Positions 34,248-42,104 of a DNA stretch of 64,000 bases are shown in pieces. Within the stretch, counting starts at the first letter, position 1, and each line of letters begins with the position of its first letter. This DNA comes from an uncultured Bacteroidales bacterium (GTDB taxonomy: Bacteria > Bacteroidota > Bacteroidia > Bacteroidales > UBA932): positions 84,656 to 148,655 of the forward strand of contig ONMJ01000001.1 in assembly GCA_900318955.1 (NCBI GenBank), in the 5' to 3' direction. The translations under genes and the position numbers were made by a program. The notes beneath the pieces are model-generated. The model saw nothing but the letters and a program-made list of their open reading frames with translations. It was not told the origin of the DNA and made no database searches.

Positions 34248-35267
34248 CAGTATAATTGTTGCCGTGACCGGGCGGTGGTCAGAGAAGTTGGCTGTGAATG
34301 TATCTCCGTTACTGATATTCTTCAGTGGATTTGTCGTTGTGGTATTCCCGTGATGCGTCATTTCGGCGCTTTCGGTAATGACCTCATATCGGATTACATC
34401 GTAAGTTCCGGACGCAAGGGCGCTGACGAATACATGGTCGTATTTCCGGTCATGGGACGTTGTCCCGGTCACAAGCCAGCCCGGCAGCGAGCCTTCCTTT
34501 TCGTTGATTTTTACCTTCGCAAGCCTTCTCGTGTCTATCAGGATGCCGCCTTTAGTCAGTTCTACATAACCGGGCTGAGCTTCGCTTACGAGTTTACCGG
34601 TGGTGTTGCTGTAGAAGGCCTCAGAACAATTGAAATCGCCGGTGCAAAGCACATGGGCATTTCCCGCTATCGAGGAGATTTTCTGTTTGAGAAGACGGGC
34701 GTCCCGGCAGCGGAGGGTGTCCCGCATGGCATTTGTATAGTGCGCGTGGAGGTGGGTGTCGAAATGGTAGAAAACAACACCCGTCTTTTTATCCTTTAAT
34801 TTGGCCCAGATGCAGTTCAGATCCTTTTTGTCGGTATCGTCCGGATCATAGGAATTGTCGACTTCCGGGGTCGGGGAATAATAGAAATGCCCGTTTTCCA
34901 ACAGCTCGAAACGCTCTGTCCTGTAGACGATGGCATTGACTGAGGCGCTTGTTGTCCGGAATGCTCCGATCCACTTGTATTCCGGCAGTGCCGTGACTAT
35001 GTCATTGAGCATTTCACGGCTGGTCTCCTGGGTCCCGATCAAGTCGTAGTCTCCTTTGTCGATAAGGCTAATGACGTGGTCCTTACGGTTCGGCCAGTAG
35101 CCGATGCTTTTCGCATTTGTGGCGGACGGGCCCTCAATGTTGTATGTAAGGATCTTCACCGGAGCCTCCGGATCCGTGGAAGGATGAACCGTTTTGCAGG
35201 AGCATAGTCCGAGACCGGCGGCGGTTACGAGCATCAAGACTGCGACTATGTAACGTGAAAGATGCAT
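34239..35267 (-). CDS. Endonuclease/exonuclease/phosphatase family lipoprotein
   Basis: The 342-residue protein has a lipoprotein signal (GLGLCSC; Cys22 or Cys24) and an EEP fold. Motifs: ILTYNIEG at about 40-47, GTQETS with the metal-binding Glu, the YHFDTHLHAH block, CTGDFNCSE, the KYDHVFV motif with Asp-His, and SDHRPVTATI near the C-terminus with the catalytic His. Family members cut phosphodiesters of nucleic acids, inositol lipids or sphingomyelin; secretion suggests an outside or periplasmic substrate. It is a single-gene unit. Confidence 0.88.
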   Translation of the reverse strand: MHLSRYIVAVLMLVTAAGLGLCSCKTVHPSTDPEAPVKILTYNIEGPSATNAKSIGYWPNRKDHVISLIDKGDYDLIGTQETSREMLNDIVTALPEYKWIGAFRTTSASVNAIVYRTERFELLENGHFYYSPTPEVDNSYDPDDTDKKDLNCIWAKLKDKKTGVVFYHFDTHLHAHYTNAMRDTLRCRDARLLKQKISSIAGNAHVLCTGDFNCSEAFYSNTTGKLVSEAQPGYVELTKGGILIDTRRLAKVKINEKEGSLPGWLVTGTTSHDRKYDHVFVSALASGTYDVIRYEVITESAEMTHHGNTTTTNPLKNISNGDTFTANFSDHRPVTATIILRP

Positions 35268-35270
35268 GGT

Positions 35271-35314
35271 GGAAAAACAAAAACCAGCCCGAAGTTGCGG
35301 GAACTCTGGGCCGG
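35271..35314 (-). terminator. Terminator after the YebC gene
   Basis: Reverse strand: CCGGCCC (35314-35308) pairs with GGGCTGG (35290-35284) around 17 bases with one G-U pair, followed by TTTTTG and TTTTT. Confidence 0.75.
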
Positions 35315-35333
35315 TGAATTTTCGGGGAACGGA

Positions 35334-36089
35334 TTATTCCTCGGGTTTCATAGTCGTATAGACATTGGTGACATCTTCGTCGTCCTCGAGAAGTTCAGTG
35401 AGTTTGTCGAGGGTCTTCCTCTGCTCGGCATTGACTTCCTTGAGCTCGACATTAGGAATACGCTCGAAACCTCCGGAGATGAGGTCGTAACCGTTTTCCT
35501 CGATGTATTTCTGAATCTGACCGTATGCAGAGAAATCTCCATAGATGCAGATCTCAGTGGTGACGTTTTCGTCCTCGTCCTCGATTTCCTGCCTGAACAC
35601 CTCGTCGGCACCGAAATCGATGAGTTCGAGCTCGAGCTCGTCTACGTCAATCGGCTTTGCGGGGTCATCCTTGATGCGGAAAACGCACTTGTGATCGAAC
35701 ATGAAAGCAACAGAACCGCTGGTCTGGAGAGAGCCTCCGCACTTTGTGAAATAACTGCGGACGTTTGCTACAGTGCGGGTATTGTTGTCTGTTGCAGCCT
35801 CAACGAGATAAGCTACTCCATGAGGTCCGAATCCTTCGTAAATAATCTCCTTGAAGTCGCCCTGCTTGCTCTCGGTGGCCTTCTTGATGGCGCGGTCAAT
35901 GTTCTCTTTAGGCATCTGCTCGCTGCGGGCTTCAGCCATAAGGGCGCGAAGACGCGGGTTGCCGGTAACATCGGGGCCTCCCTGTTTGACAGCTATGGTA
36001 ATCTCCTTCCCGAGTTTGGTAAAGACGCGGGCCATATGCCCCCATCTTTTCAATTTTCTTTCCTTGCGGAATTCAAACGCTCTTCCCAT
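35334..36089 (-). CDS. yebC: YebC/PmpR family protein
   Basis: A 251-residue cytosolic protein of the YebC/TACO1 family, variously shown to act as DNA-binding regulator or to help ribosomes through proline-rich stretches. It starts MGRAFEFRKERKLKR (a Bacteroidetes variant of the usual GHSKW start), then FTKLGKEITIAVK, MPKENIDRAIKKA, the YEGFGPHGVA block and DNNTRTVANVRSYFTK. The gene lies 12 bases after the TPR membrane protein gene, same strand. Confidence 0.93.
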   Translation of the reverse strand: MGRAFEFRKERKLKRWGHMARVFTKLGKEITIAVKQGGPDVTGNPRLRALMAEARSEQMPKENIDRAIKKATESKQGDFKEIIYEGFGPHGVAYLVEAATDNNTRTVANVRSYFTKCGGSLQTSGSVAFMFDHKCVFRIKDDPAKPIDVDELELELIDFGADEVFRQEIEDEDENVTTEICIYGDFSAYGQIQKYIEENGYDLISGGFERIPNVELKEVNAEQRKTLDKLTELLEDDEDVTNVYTTMKPEE

Positions 36090-36101
36090 AAATGTCGATC
36101 T

Positions 36102-36779
36102 TTATTTTGCCAACTCGATACGAGTGATGTATTTGTCGATATCCATCGCCTCAGGAGCCTGAGGATACTGATCTTTAACTTTCTTGTAGAAAGAGAGAGC
36201 CTTTGCCTTGTCGCCTGTTTTCTCGCAGACAGCAGCAGCCTTTACAAGATAGGATGCTGAGAACATATTGTCTGAAGTAGCGGCGGCTTTCTCGAACCAT
36301 GAAAGGGCGGAAGAATAGTCTTCGAGGCCTACATAAGCGTCACCGATGCAAGCCTGGGCGCGGCCGAGAAGGATATTGTCCTTTCCGTCGTATTTTTTGA
36401 GATAAGAGATAGCGTCATTGAAATTACCCTGCTCCAGAGCGCTGACACCTGCATAAAGGTAGACGGCTTTGCCTGCCTTCTTGCCATACTGAGCGATGAT
36501 ATCCTCGAGTCCCGGGTTGTTGTCGTCACCCTTGAGGGCGAGCTCGTAGTTGCCGTCTGCGAACCACTGCTCGGCGGGGAAGAGCTGGGCTGCAGCCTCA
36601 GCCTTCTTGGGCTGGAGATAGAATTTGTTCCAGCAGAAAATCGCGGCTGCAAGGAGAACCACCACTGCTGCGCAGGTGTAGATAATTTTTCCGTTCTTGT
36701 CAAAGAACTGTTCAGTCTTCGAAGCTACCTGAGCCATGTTCTGCTCCCTGGTCTCTTCTTGTGTAGTCATTTTTGCCAT
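36102..36779 (-). CDS. TPR-repeat membrane protein, YfgM-like
   Basis: The 225-residue protein has a cytosolic N-terminus (about 30 residues), one transmembrane helix (about 33-52, IIYTCAAVVVLLAAAIFCW) and tetratricopeptide repeats over about 70-220 (AVYLYAGVSALEQGNFNDAI, ACIGDAYVGLEDYSSALSWF, KAKALSFYKKVKDQYPQAPE). It resembles YfgM-type proteins that help secreted proteins at the translocon. Starts at 36779 or 36770 are both possible. It is divergent from recF. Confidence 0.8.
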   Translation of the reverse strand: MAKMTTQEETREQNMAQVASKTEQFFDKNGKIIYTCAAVVVLLAAAIFCWNKFYLQPKKAEAAAQLFPAEQWFADGNYELALKGDDNNPGLEDIIAQYGKKAGKAVYLYAGVSALEQGNFNDAISYLKKYDGKDNILLGRAQACIGDAYVGLEDYSSALSWFEKAAATSDNMFSASYLVKAAAVCEKTGDKAKALSFYKKVKDQYPQAPEAMDIDKYITRIELAK

Positions 36780-36859
36780 ATCTATTGTACTATTTTATAT
36801 TTGACGTAGTTATTAATTGGCTTTGGCCAATACAGACCGCAAAAATAGTAAAAAATGAT

Positions 36860-36867
36860 TATATTTG
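36860..36867 (+). promoter_or_regulatory. Probable -7 element for recF
   Basis: TATATTTG, 22 bases before the recF ATG at 36890. A second identical box at 36796-36803 is another candidate. Neither has a clear TTTG at 19-21 bases. Confidence 0.45.
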
Positions 36868-36889
36868 CAAAGTAAGTGTATATCAGAAT

Positions 36890-37987
36890 ATGCCGGTACT
36901 GAAGAAAATAGTAGTTCAGGATTTTAGAAATATCGCTTTTCAAGAACTTGAGTTCTCTCCGAACATCAACTGCATCAGTGGTAACAACGGTGAAGGAAAG
37001 ACCAATCTTCTTGATGCAATCTACTGCCTTTCCATGACAAAGAGCGCATTTTCCCAGCCGGACAGATACAACTGCAGGTACGGTACCGATTCATTCGTAA
37101 TCGGAGGAACTTTCCGGATGGAAAACGAGACTGATTCTAGATTCTCAATTAAGTTTTCTCCCGAAGGAAAGAAGCTCATCAGGGACGATAAGCCTTATTC
37201 CAAGATTTCCGATCATATTGGGGTCCTCCCTGTTGTAATGATCTCTCCATCAGATATTTCCATGGTGAGTGAATCGGGAGAGGAAAGACGTCGTTTCGTC
37301 AACTCGGTGCTCTCCCAGATGGATAGGGAGTATTTGGCGGCGGCACAGGTATATACGAGACTTCTAGCTGAGAGGAACAAGCTTTTGAAAAGCGGTGCGG
37401 CGGATGATGATCTGCTTGAGGTCTTCGACCTTAGGATGCAGCCGGCGGCTGAAACAATCTATCAGGGCAGAAAACGTCTTACGGAGGATCTCCTTCCGGC
37501 AGTAAAGAATTATTATTCAATTGTTTCTGGGGGAGCCGAAGATGTCTCTATAGAATATAGGTCCGATATCTCCGGAGTTTCTCTGAGCGATCTTTTCAGA
37601 AGCAGGCGGGAAAAAGACCGCATCTTCGGATACACTACCGCCGGAGTCCAGAGGGATGATTTTATTTTCAAAATGAATTCTCATCCGGTCCGTCATTTTG
37701 GTTCCCAGGGGCAGCAGAAGTCTTTTCTGGTAGCTCTTAAATTCGCTCAGTACGATATTATGAAAAGGGCTTACGGCTTCCCCCCGACTCTTCTTCTGGA
37801 TGATGTATTTGACAAGCTTGACATGACAAGGATTGCCAATCTCATTTCAATGGTCGCGGGCAGCGATTTCGGCCAGATTTTTATAACTGACAGCAACAAG
37901 GTTCGATTGAGCGGAATTGTGGACAGGATAACTGAGGACAGGGCCTATTTCGATACGGCCGCGGGAGTATTTACAAAACTTGACTAG
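36890..37987 (+). CDS. recF: DNA replication and repair protein RecF
   Basis: An SMC-like ATPase that loads RecA at gaps in DNA. The 365-residue form starting at 36890 has Walker A GNNGEGKTN (Lys37), the ABC-type signature GSQGQQKSFL and Walker B PPTLLLDDVFDKLD. The longer frame starting at 36773 adds 39 residues that do not belong to the family and spans a promoter box. It is followed after 5 bases by the DciA-like gene. Confidence 0.95.
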   Translation: MPVLKKIVVQDFRNIAFQELEFSPNINCISGNNGEGKTNLLDAIYCLSMTKSAFSQPDRYNCRYGTDSFVIGGTFRMENETDSRFSIKFSPEGKKLIRDDKPYSKISDHIGVLPVVMISPSDISMVSESGEERRRFVNSVLSQMDREYLAAAQVYTRLLAERNKLLKSGAADDDLLEVFDLRMQPAAETIYQGRKRLTEDLLPAVKNYYSIVSGGAEDVSIEYRSDISGVSLSDLFRSRREKDRIFGYTTAGVQRDDFIFKMNSHPVRHFGSQGQQKSFLVALKFAQYDIMKRAYGFPPTLLLDDVFDKLDMTRIANLISMVAGSDFGQIFITDSNKVRLSGIVDRITEDRAYFDTAAGVFTKLD

Positions 37988-37992
37988 AACCT

Positions 37993-38316
37993 ATGGGACT
38001 CGAGAAGAAAAATGCGATATCAGTAAGCAGTCTTCTCTCCTCATATATCAAGGAGATGGGACTTGCTCCCGGCCTTAATACCCAAAGGATTTTTGCGGCC
38101 TGGGATGCCTGTTCAGGCGCTGGGCCGTTTACTCTCAAGCGGTTCTTCCGCTCCGGGACTCTCTATATAACTCTGAATTCTTCGATGGTGAGGGATCAAC
38201 TCTCTTTCCAAAGAGATCTTCTGGTTGAGAAGATGAATGCCTATCTATCTCATGATGAGTTGTTTACGGATGATAACAGGACGGTTGGATATATTCAAAA
38301 ACTGGTTTTGAAATGA
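37993..38316 (+). CDS. DUF721 / DciA-like protein
   Basis: A 107-residue basic protein of the DUF721 family (WDACSGAGPFTLKRFFRSGT and TLYITLNSSMVRDQLSFQRD). DciA, its best-known member, helps load the replicative helicase. Its place between recF and pdxB fits a replication/repair role. The stop overlaps the pdxB start (ATGA). Confidence 0.85.
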   Translation: MGLEKKNAISVSSLLSSYIKEMGLAPGLNTQRIFAAWDACSGAGPFTLKRFFRSGTLYITLNSSMVRDQLSFQRDLLVEKMNAYLSHDELFTDDNRTVGYIQKLVLK

Positions 38317-39347
38317 AAATAGTCGCTGACAGCGTAATTCCTTTTCTAAAGGGAGTTTTCGAGCCTTATGCCGATGTCGTCTACAAGGACGGCAAGGATA
38401 TTTCGGCGGACGATCTCGTCGATGCTTCCGCCCTTATAGTGAGGACAAGGACACGCTGCGACGCTTCGCTTTTGGAAGGTTCTCCGGTTGAGATGATTGC
38501 GACCGCCACCATAGGTACCGATCATATCGATCTACCCTGGTGCAGAAGCAAGGGCATTGAGGTAGCCAATGCCGCGGGATGCAATGCCGGAGGAGTCATG
38601 AACTATGTTTTATCCTCTCTTTACGCTGTCGCATCCAGGCGTTCTATTCGTCTTGACAAGTCAGTTTTCGGAATAATCGGCGTTGGAAATGTAGGAAGTA
38701 AAGTTGAGTACGCTGCCAGGAAACTCGGTTTTGAAGTTCTTCTCTGTGACCCTCCGAGAGCGTTGAAAGAAGGTCCTGAAGGCTTCTGCTGCCTTGATTA
38801 TCTCCTGGATAATGCAGATATAGTCACAATCCATACTCCTCTAGACAAGACTACATTCGGGATGGCTGGAGAAGACTTTTTCCATAAGATCAAGCACGGC
38901 GCCATTTTTATCAATGCAGCAAGGGGAGAGATCGTGAGCGAGCCGGCCCTTATTCATGCTGCCCCAAAGCTCGGCGCAGTGATTATAGATACATGGTGCA
39001 ATGAACCCAAAGTCAATCCTGCTGTAATGGAACTTGCTGATATCGCAACTCCTCATATTGCCGGTTATTCCTATCAGGGAAAACAAAAGGGCACAGCTAT
39101 GGCAGTCCAAGCGGTGGCAAGGCATTTCGGAATAGATCAGTTGTACGATTTCTCTCCTGAATCAGAGAATCCGGAGCTATCGCCGATCAAGTTGGATCCT
39201 TCTGGAAAGAGCCAGGGGGAGATTGCTGCGCTCATGCAGTATAACTATCCGGTCTTCACGGATGATTTCATGTTTAGAATCGAGCCGGAAGCTTTTGAGA
39301 GGCTGAGGGGAGAATACAGTTACAGAAGAGAATTTTATATAGAATAA
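38313..39347 (+). CDS. pdxB: 4-phosphoerythronate dehydrogenase
   Basis: This enzyme oxidises 4-phospho-D-erythronate in the DXP-independent branch of pyridoxal phosphate synthesis. The 344-residue D-2-hydroxyacid dehydrogenase has IATATIGTDHID, the NAD motif GIIGVGNVGS, NAARGEIVSE with catalytic Arg and Glu near it, and ATPHIAGYSYQGK with catalytic His. The PdxB-specific C-terminal dimer domain covers about 260-344. Confidence 0.93.
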   Translation: MKIVADSVIPFLKGVFEPYADVVYKDGKDISADDLVDASALIVRTRTRCDASLLEGSPVEMIATATIGTDHIDLPWCRSKGIEVANAAGCNAGGVMNYVLSSLYAVASRRSIRLDKSVFGIIGVGNVGSKVEYAARKLGFEVLLCDPPRALKEGPEGFCCLDYLLDNADIVTIHTPLDKTTFGMAGEDFFHKIKHGAIFINAARGEIVSEPALIHAAPKLGAVIIDTWCNEPKVNPAVMELADIATPHIAGYSYQGKQKGTAMAVQAVARHFGIDQLYDFSPESENPELSPIKLDPSGKSQGEIAALMQYNYPVFTDDFMFRIEPEAFERLRGEYSYRREFYIE

Positions 39348-39364
39348 CACACATAATTTAAGAC

Positions 39365-40870
39365 ATGAACGATAAAGACCTTGCCCAGATTGCGCAGAGA
39401 GGCTCCTCAGAGTCTGCTGTCGAAAAACAAATAGGATGCTTCAAGAAAGGATTTCCCTGGATGAAGATTGTCGGACCGGCCACACCGGAAAGGGGAATAG
39501 TGGTCCTAGGCGATGAGAAAGTCAAAGAGGCTGTTAAATATGTAGAGACGGCTGAATTTGACGGGGCTTGCAAGTTTGTTCCGGCTTCCGGCGCAGCCTC
39601 CAGAATGTTCAAGGACATGTTTTCAGGCCTTTCACGCCTGGAAGGGGGAGAAGATGTGGCCCCGGATTCGCCGGCAGCGAAACTCGTTTCCAACATTGAG
39701 AAATTCGCTTTCTATTCAGAAGATCTTTTTGGTGGCAAAGAGGATACACCGGAGTATCGTAAAAAGGTGCTTTCTCTTCTTCTTGGCCCCGAAGGACTCG
39801 GGTATGGCTCGAAGCCGAAGGGTGTTTTGAAGTTTCACCGATACACTTCCTCAGAGGTTCGGACTGCTATAGCCGAGCATCTTGTCGAAGCTCAGTCATA
39901 TATGAGAAATCCGGATGGTACGTGCAATCTTGTCGTGACCATATCTCCTGAGCATCGAAAGCTTTTTGAGGATGCCCTTTCCGAGGTTGTTCCAGTCTAT
40001 GAAAAAAGGTATGGGGTGCGCTACAATGTAAAATTCACATATCAGGACAAGGCGACAGACACTATCGCCGTGGATATGAAAAACCGTCCTTTCCGGACTC
40101 TCGACGGCTCCCTCCTTTTCCGCCCGGCAGGTCACGGAGCGCTCATTCACAACCTGAATGCTATTCCCTATGAACTGGTCTCGATAAAGAATATCGACAA
40201 CGTAGCTCACGAGAAGCTTCTTCCAACAACTGCGCTTTATAAGAAAGTACTTATCGGAGAGGCACTTATGCTCAGAGATAAGATTTTCTCTTTCCTGAGG
40301 AGATTTGACCGGGTGGACCCTTCATCAGATGAAAGCGTCGGACTGTGTAATGAGGTCGAGAAATTCCTGGATAAGGAGCTTTGCATCCAGATTCCGCTTG
40401 CGCATAACAATCTTGAGAGAGTGAAAATGCTTCGTGACAAGCTTAACCGTCCTATAAGGGTTTGCGGCATGGTAAGAAATGAAGGAGAACCCGGAGGAGG
40501 CCCTTATATTATCGCCGGAAAGGATGGTGCGACATCGCTTCAGATTTTGGAAAGCGTCCAGATCAACAAGGAGGACAATGGTTCTCGCGAGGCAATGTCC
40601 AGGGCTACCCATTTCAACCCTGTCGACCTCGTTTGCTGTCTCAGGGACTACAAGGGTAGAAAGTTCGATCTTCTCTCTCATGTCGATGAAGAAGCCGGGT
40701 TTATCAGCTCCAAGAGTTATGAAGGGAGGGAACTTAAGGCTCTCGAGTTGCCTGGCCTCTGGAACGGCGCCATGAGCGACTGGAATACCCTATTTGTGGA
40801 AGTTCCCATTGAAACATTCAACCCGGTAAAAACCGTGCTCGATCTGCTAAGACCGGCTCATCAGGAGTAA
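39365..40870 (+). CDS. DUF4301 protein
   Basis: A 501-residue cytosolic protein of a Bacteroidetes family without a proven function. Conserved-looking blocks are FVPASGAASRMFKDM near 76-90, PKGVLKFHRY, RPAGHGALIHNLNAI, the GMVRNEGEPGGGPY block and THFNPVDLVC. The Ser/Gly/Arg loop near residue 80 is faintly like the glycine loop of nucleotidyltransferases, but this is only an impression. It lies 17 bases after pdxB and 4 bases before the serine hydrolase gene. Confidence 0.8.
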   Translation: MNDKDLAQIAQRGSSESAVEKQIGCFKKGFPWMKIVGPATPERGIVVLGDEKVKEAVKYVETAEFDGACKFVPASGAASRMFKDMFSGLSRLEGGEDVAPDSPAAKLVSNIEKFAFYSEDLFGGKEDTPEYRKKVLSLLLGPEGLGYGSKPKGVLKFHRYTSSEVRTAIAEHLVEAQSYMRNPDGTCNLVVTISPEHRKLFEDALSEVVPVYEKRYGVRYNVKFTYQDKATDTIAVDMKNRPFRTLDGSLLFRPAGHGALIHNLNAIPYELVSIKNIDNVAHEKLLPTTALYKKVLIGEALMLRDKIFSFLRRFDRVDPSSDESVGLCNEVEKFLDKELCIQIPLAHNNLERVKMLRDKLNRPIRVCGMVRNEGEPGGGPYIIAGKDGATSLQILESVQINKEDNGSREAMSRATHFNPVDLVCCLRDYKGRKFDLLSHVDEEAGFISSKSYEGRELKALELPGLWNGAMSDWNTLFVEVPIETFNPVKTVLDLLRPAHQE

Positions 40871-40874
40871 AGTT

Positions 40875-42095
40875 ATGAAAATAAAGTGTTTACTTATCGC
40901 TGCCCTCCTTGTAGCGGCAGGGTGCTCAAAAGGAGTCGGGGACTCTCTTCCGAAGGTGTCTCCGGAGAAAATGGAAATGGATTCCCATAAGCTATGCAGG
41001 GTAGATTCCGTCATTAACAAAGCTGTTTCTGAGAAGCTGATTCCGGGAGCGGTGCTTTCTGTCGTCAGAGACGATAAAATCGTTTATCTAAAGGCCTATG
41101 GCAATAAGTCGGTTGTTCCTGATACGGTTGCGATGACGACCGACGTAATGTTCGACCTTGCGTCTCTATCCAAAGTGGTTGGTACTACGATGTCCATTAT
41201 GCAACTTGTCGAGAACGGGCAGATCCGTCTTACCGACAATGTGAATATGTACATTCCTGAGTTCGCCCCTTGGGTGGATCCGGAGACCGGCGAGAAGGAA
41301 AATATAGAAATCAGGGATCTTCTGACTCATTCTTCAGGCCTTCCGCCGTACTTGAGCGTTGCCCGTGTAGCATCGCTCTACGGCGAACCATGTCCCGATT
41401 CTACCATGATGTACATTGCGAGGGATCTTCCGAGACGTTTCCGTCCCAAGACTGATTTCACCTACAGCTGCCTCAATTTCGTTACTCTACAGAATATTCT
41501 CCAGAGGGTGACGGGAGAGCGCCTTTGCGACTATGCCGAGAAGAACGTTTTTGCTCCTCTGGGGATGAAGCATACCTGCTATAATGTTGCATCCGAGCAC
41601 CCGGAACTGCTTCCTTTGGTAGCGCCGACTGAGGTCCAGGAGAACGGTCTCCCTCTTCTTGGAGAAGTCCATGATCCAATTGCAAGGCGTCTTAATGCCG
41701 GTAATTCCGGAAATGCCGGGGTGTTCTCGACGGCTGAGGATCTTTCAATACTTGCCGCAGCAGTGATGAATGGAGGTGAGATTCTCGGAAAAAGAGTCCT
41801 TGGAAGCGAGACAGTGAAGATGATGTCTAGAGTGCCTTCGGAGAATGCTCCTTTTATCGGGAGAGCCCTCGGATGGGATATTTGGAGCGATTATTCTTGG
41901 TTCAAGGGTGATATAACGAGCCGTACTCGCGCCCTCAACCATACAGGCTATACCGGGACATCAATTGTCGTGGATCTCGACAGTAAAACCGCTATAATCC
42001 TTCTTACCAACAGGTGCCATCCTGAAGATAAGGGCTCTCTGTCAAGGGTAAGAGCTACCGTGGCGAACATTGTCGCCGGAAGTATTGTAGAGTAG
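40875..42095 (+). CDS. Beta-lactamase-fold serine hydrolase, lipoprotein
   Basis: The 406-residue protein has a lipoprotein signal (AAGC, Cys17) and a class C beta-lactamase/penicillin-binding fold: SLSK (Ser97, Lys100), the Tyr motif YSCLN near 195 and HTGYTGTS near 355-362. Members include D-aminopeptidases, esterases and peptidoglycan-trimming enzymes; a true beta-lactamase is unlikely. It is the last gene of the recF-side group, convergent with the dehydratase gene. Confidence 0.88.
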   Translation: MKIKCLLIAALLVAAGCSKGVGDSLPKVSPEKMEMDSHKLCRVDSVINKAVSEKLIPGAVLSVVRDDKIVYLKAYGNKSVVPDTVAMTTDVMFDLASLSKVVGTTMSIMQLVENGQIRLTDNVNMYIPEFAPWVDPETGEKENIEIRDLLTHSSGLPPYLSVARVASLYGEPCPDSTMMYIARDLPRRFRPKTDFTYSCLNFVTLQNILQRVTGERLCDYAEKNVFAPLGMKHTCYNVASEHPELLPLVAPTEVQENGLPLLGEVHDPIARRLNAGNSGNAGVFSTAEDLSILAAAVMNGGEILGKRVLGSETVKMMSRVPSENAPFIGRALGWDIWSDYSWFKGDITSRTRALNHTGYTGTSIVVDLDSKTAIILLTNRCHPEDKGSLSRVRATVANIVAGSIVE

Positions 42096-42104
42096 GAAAA
42101 GGGT

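Noticed and set aside
35262..36260. Long open frame (332 codons) on the plus strand
   Set aside because: It is antisense to yebC and the TPR gene, with no recognisable family; a shadow caused by codon bias.
40875..42095. Antibiotic-resistance beta-lactamase
   Set aside because: It has the shared SxxK and Tyr motifs but is a lipoprotein hydrolase of the broad class C-like family, with no resistance context.
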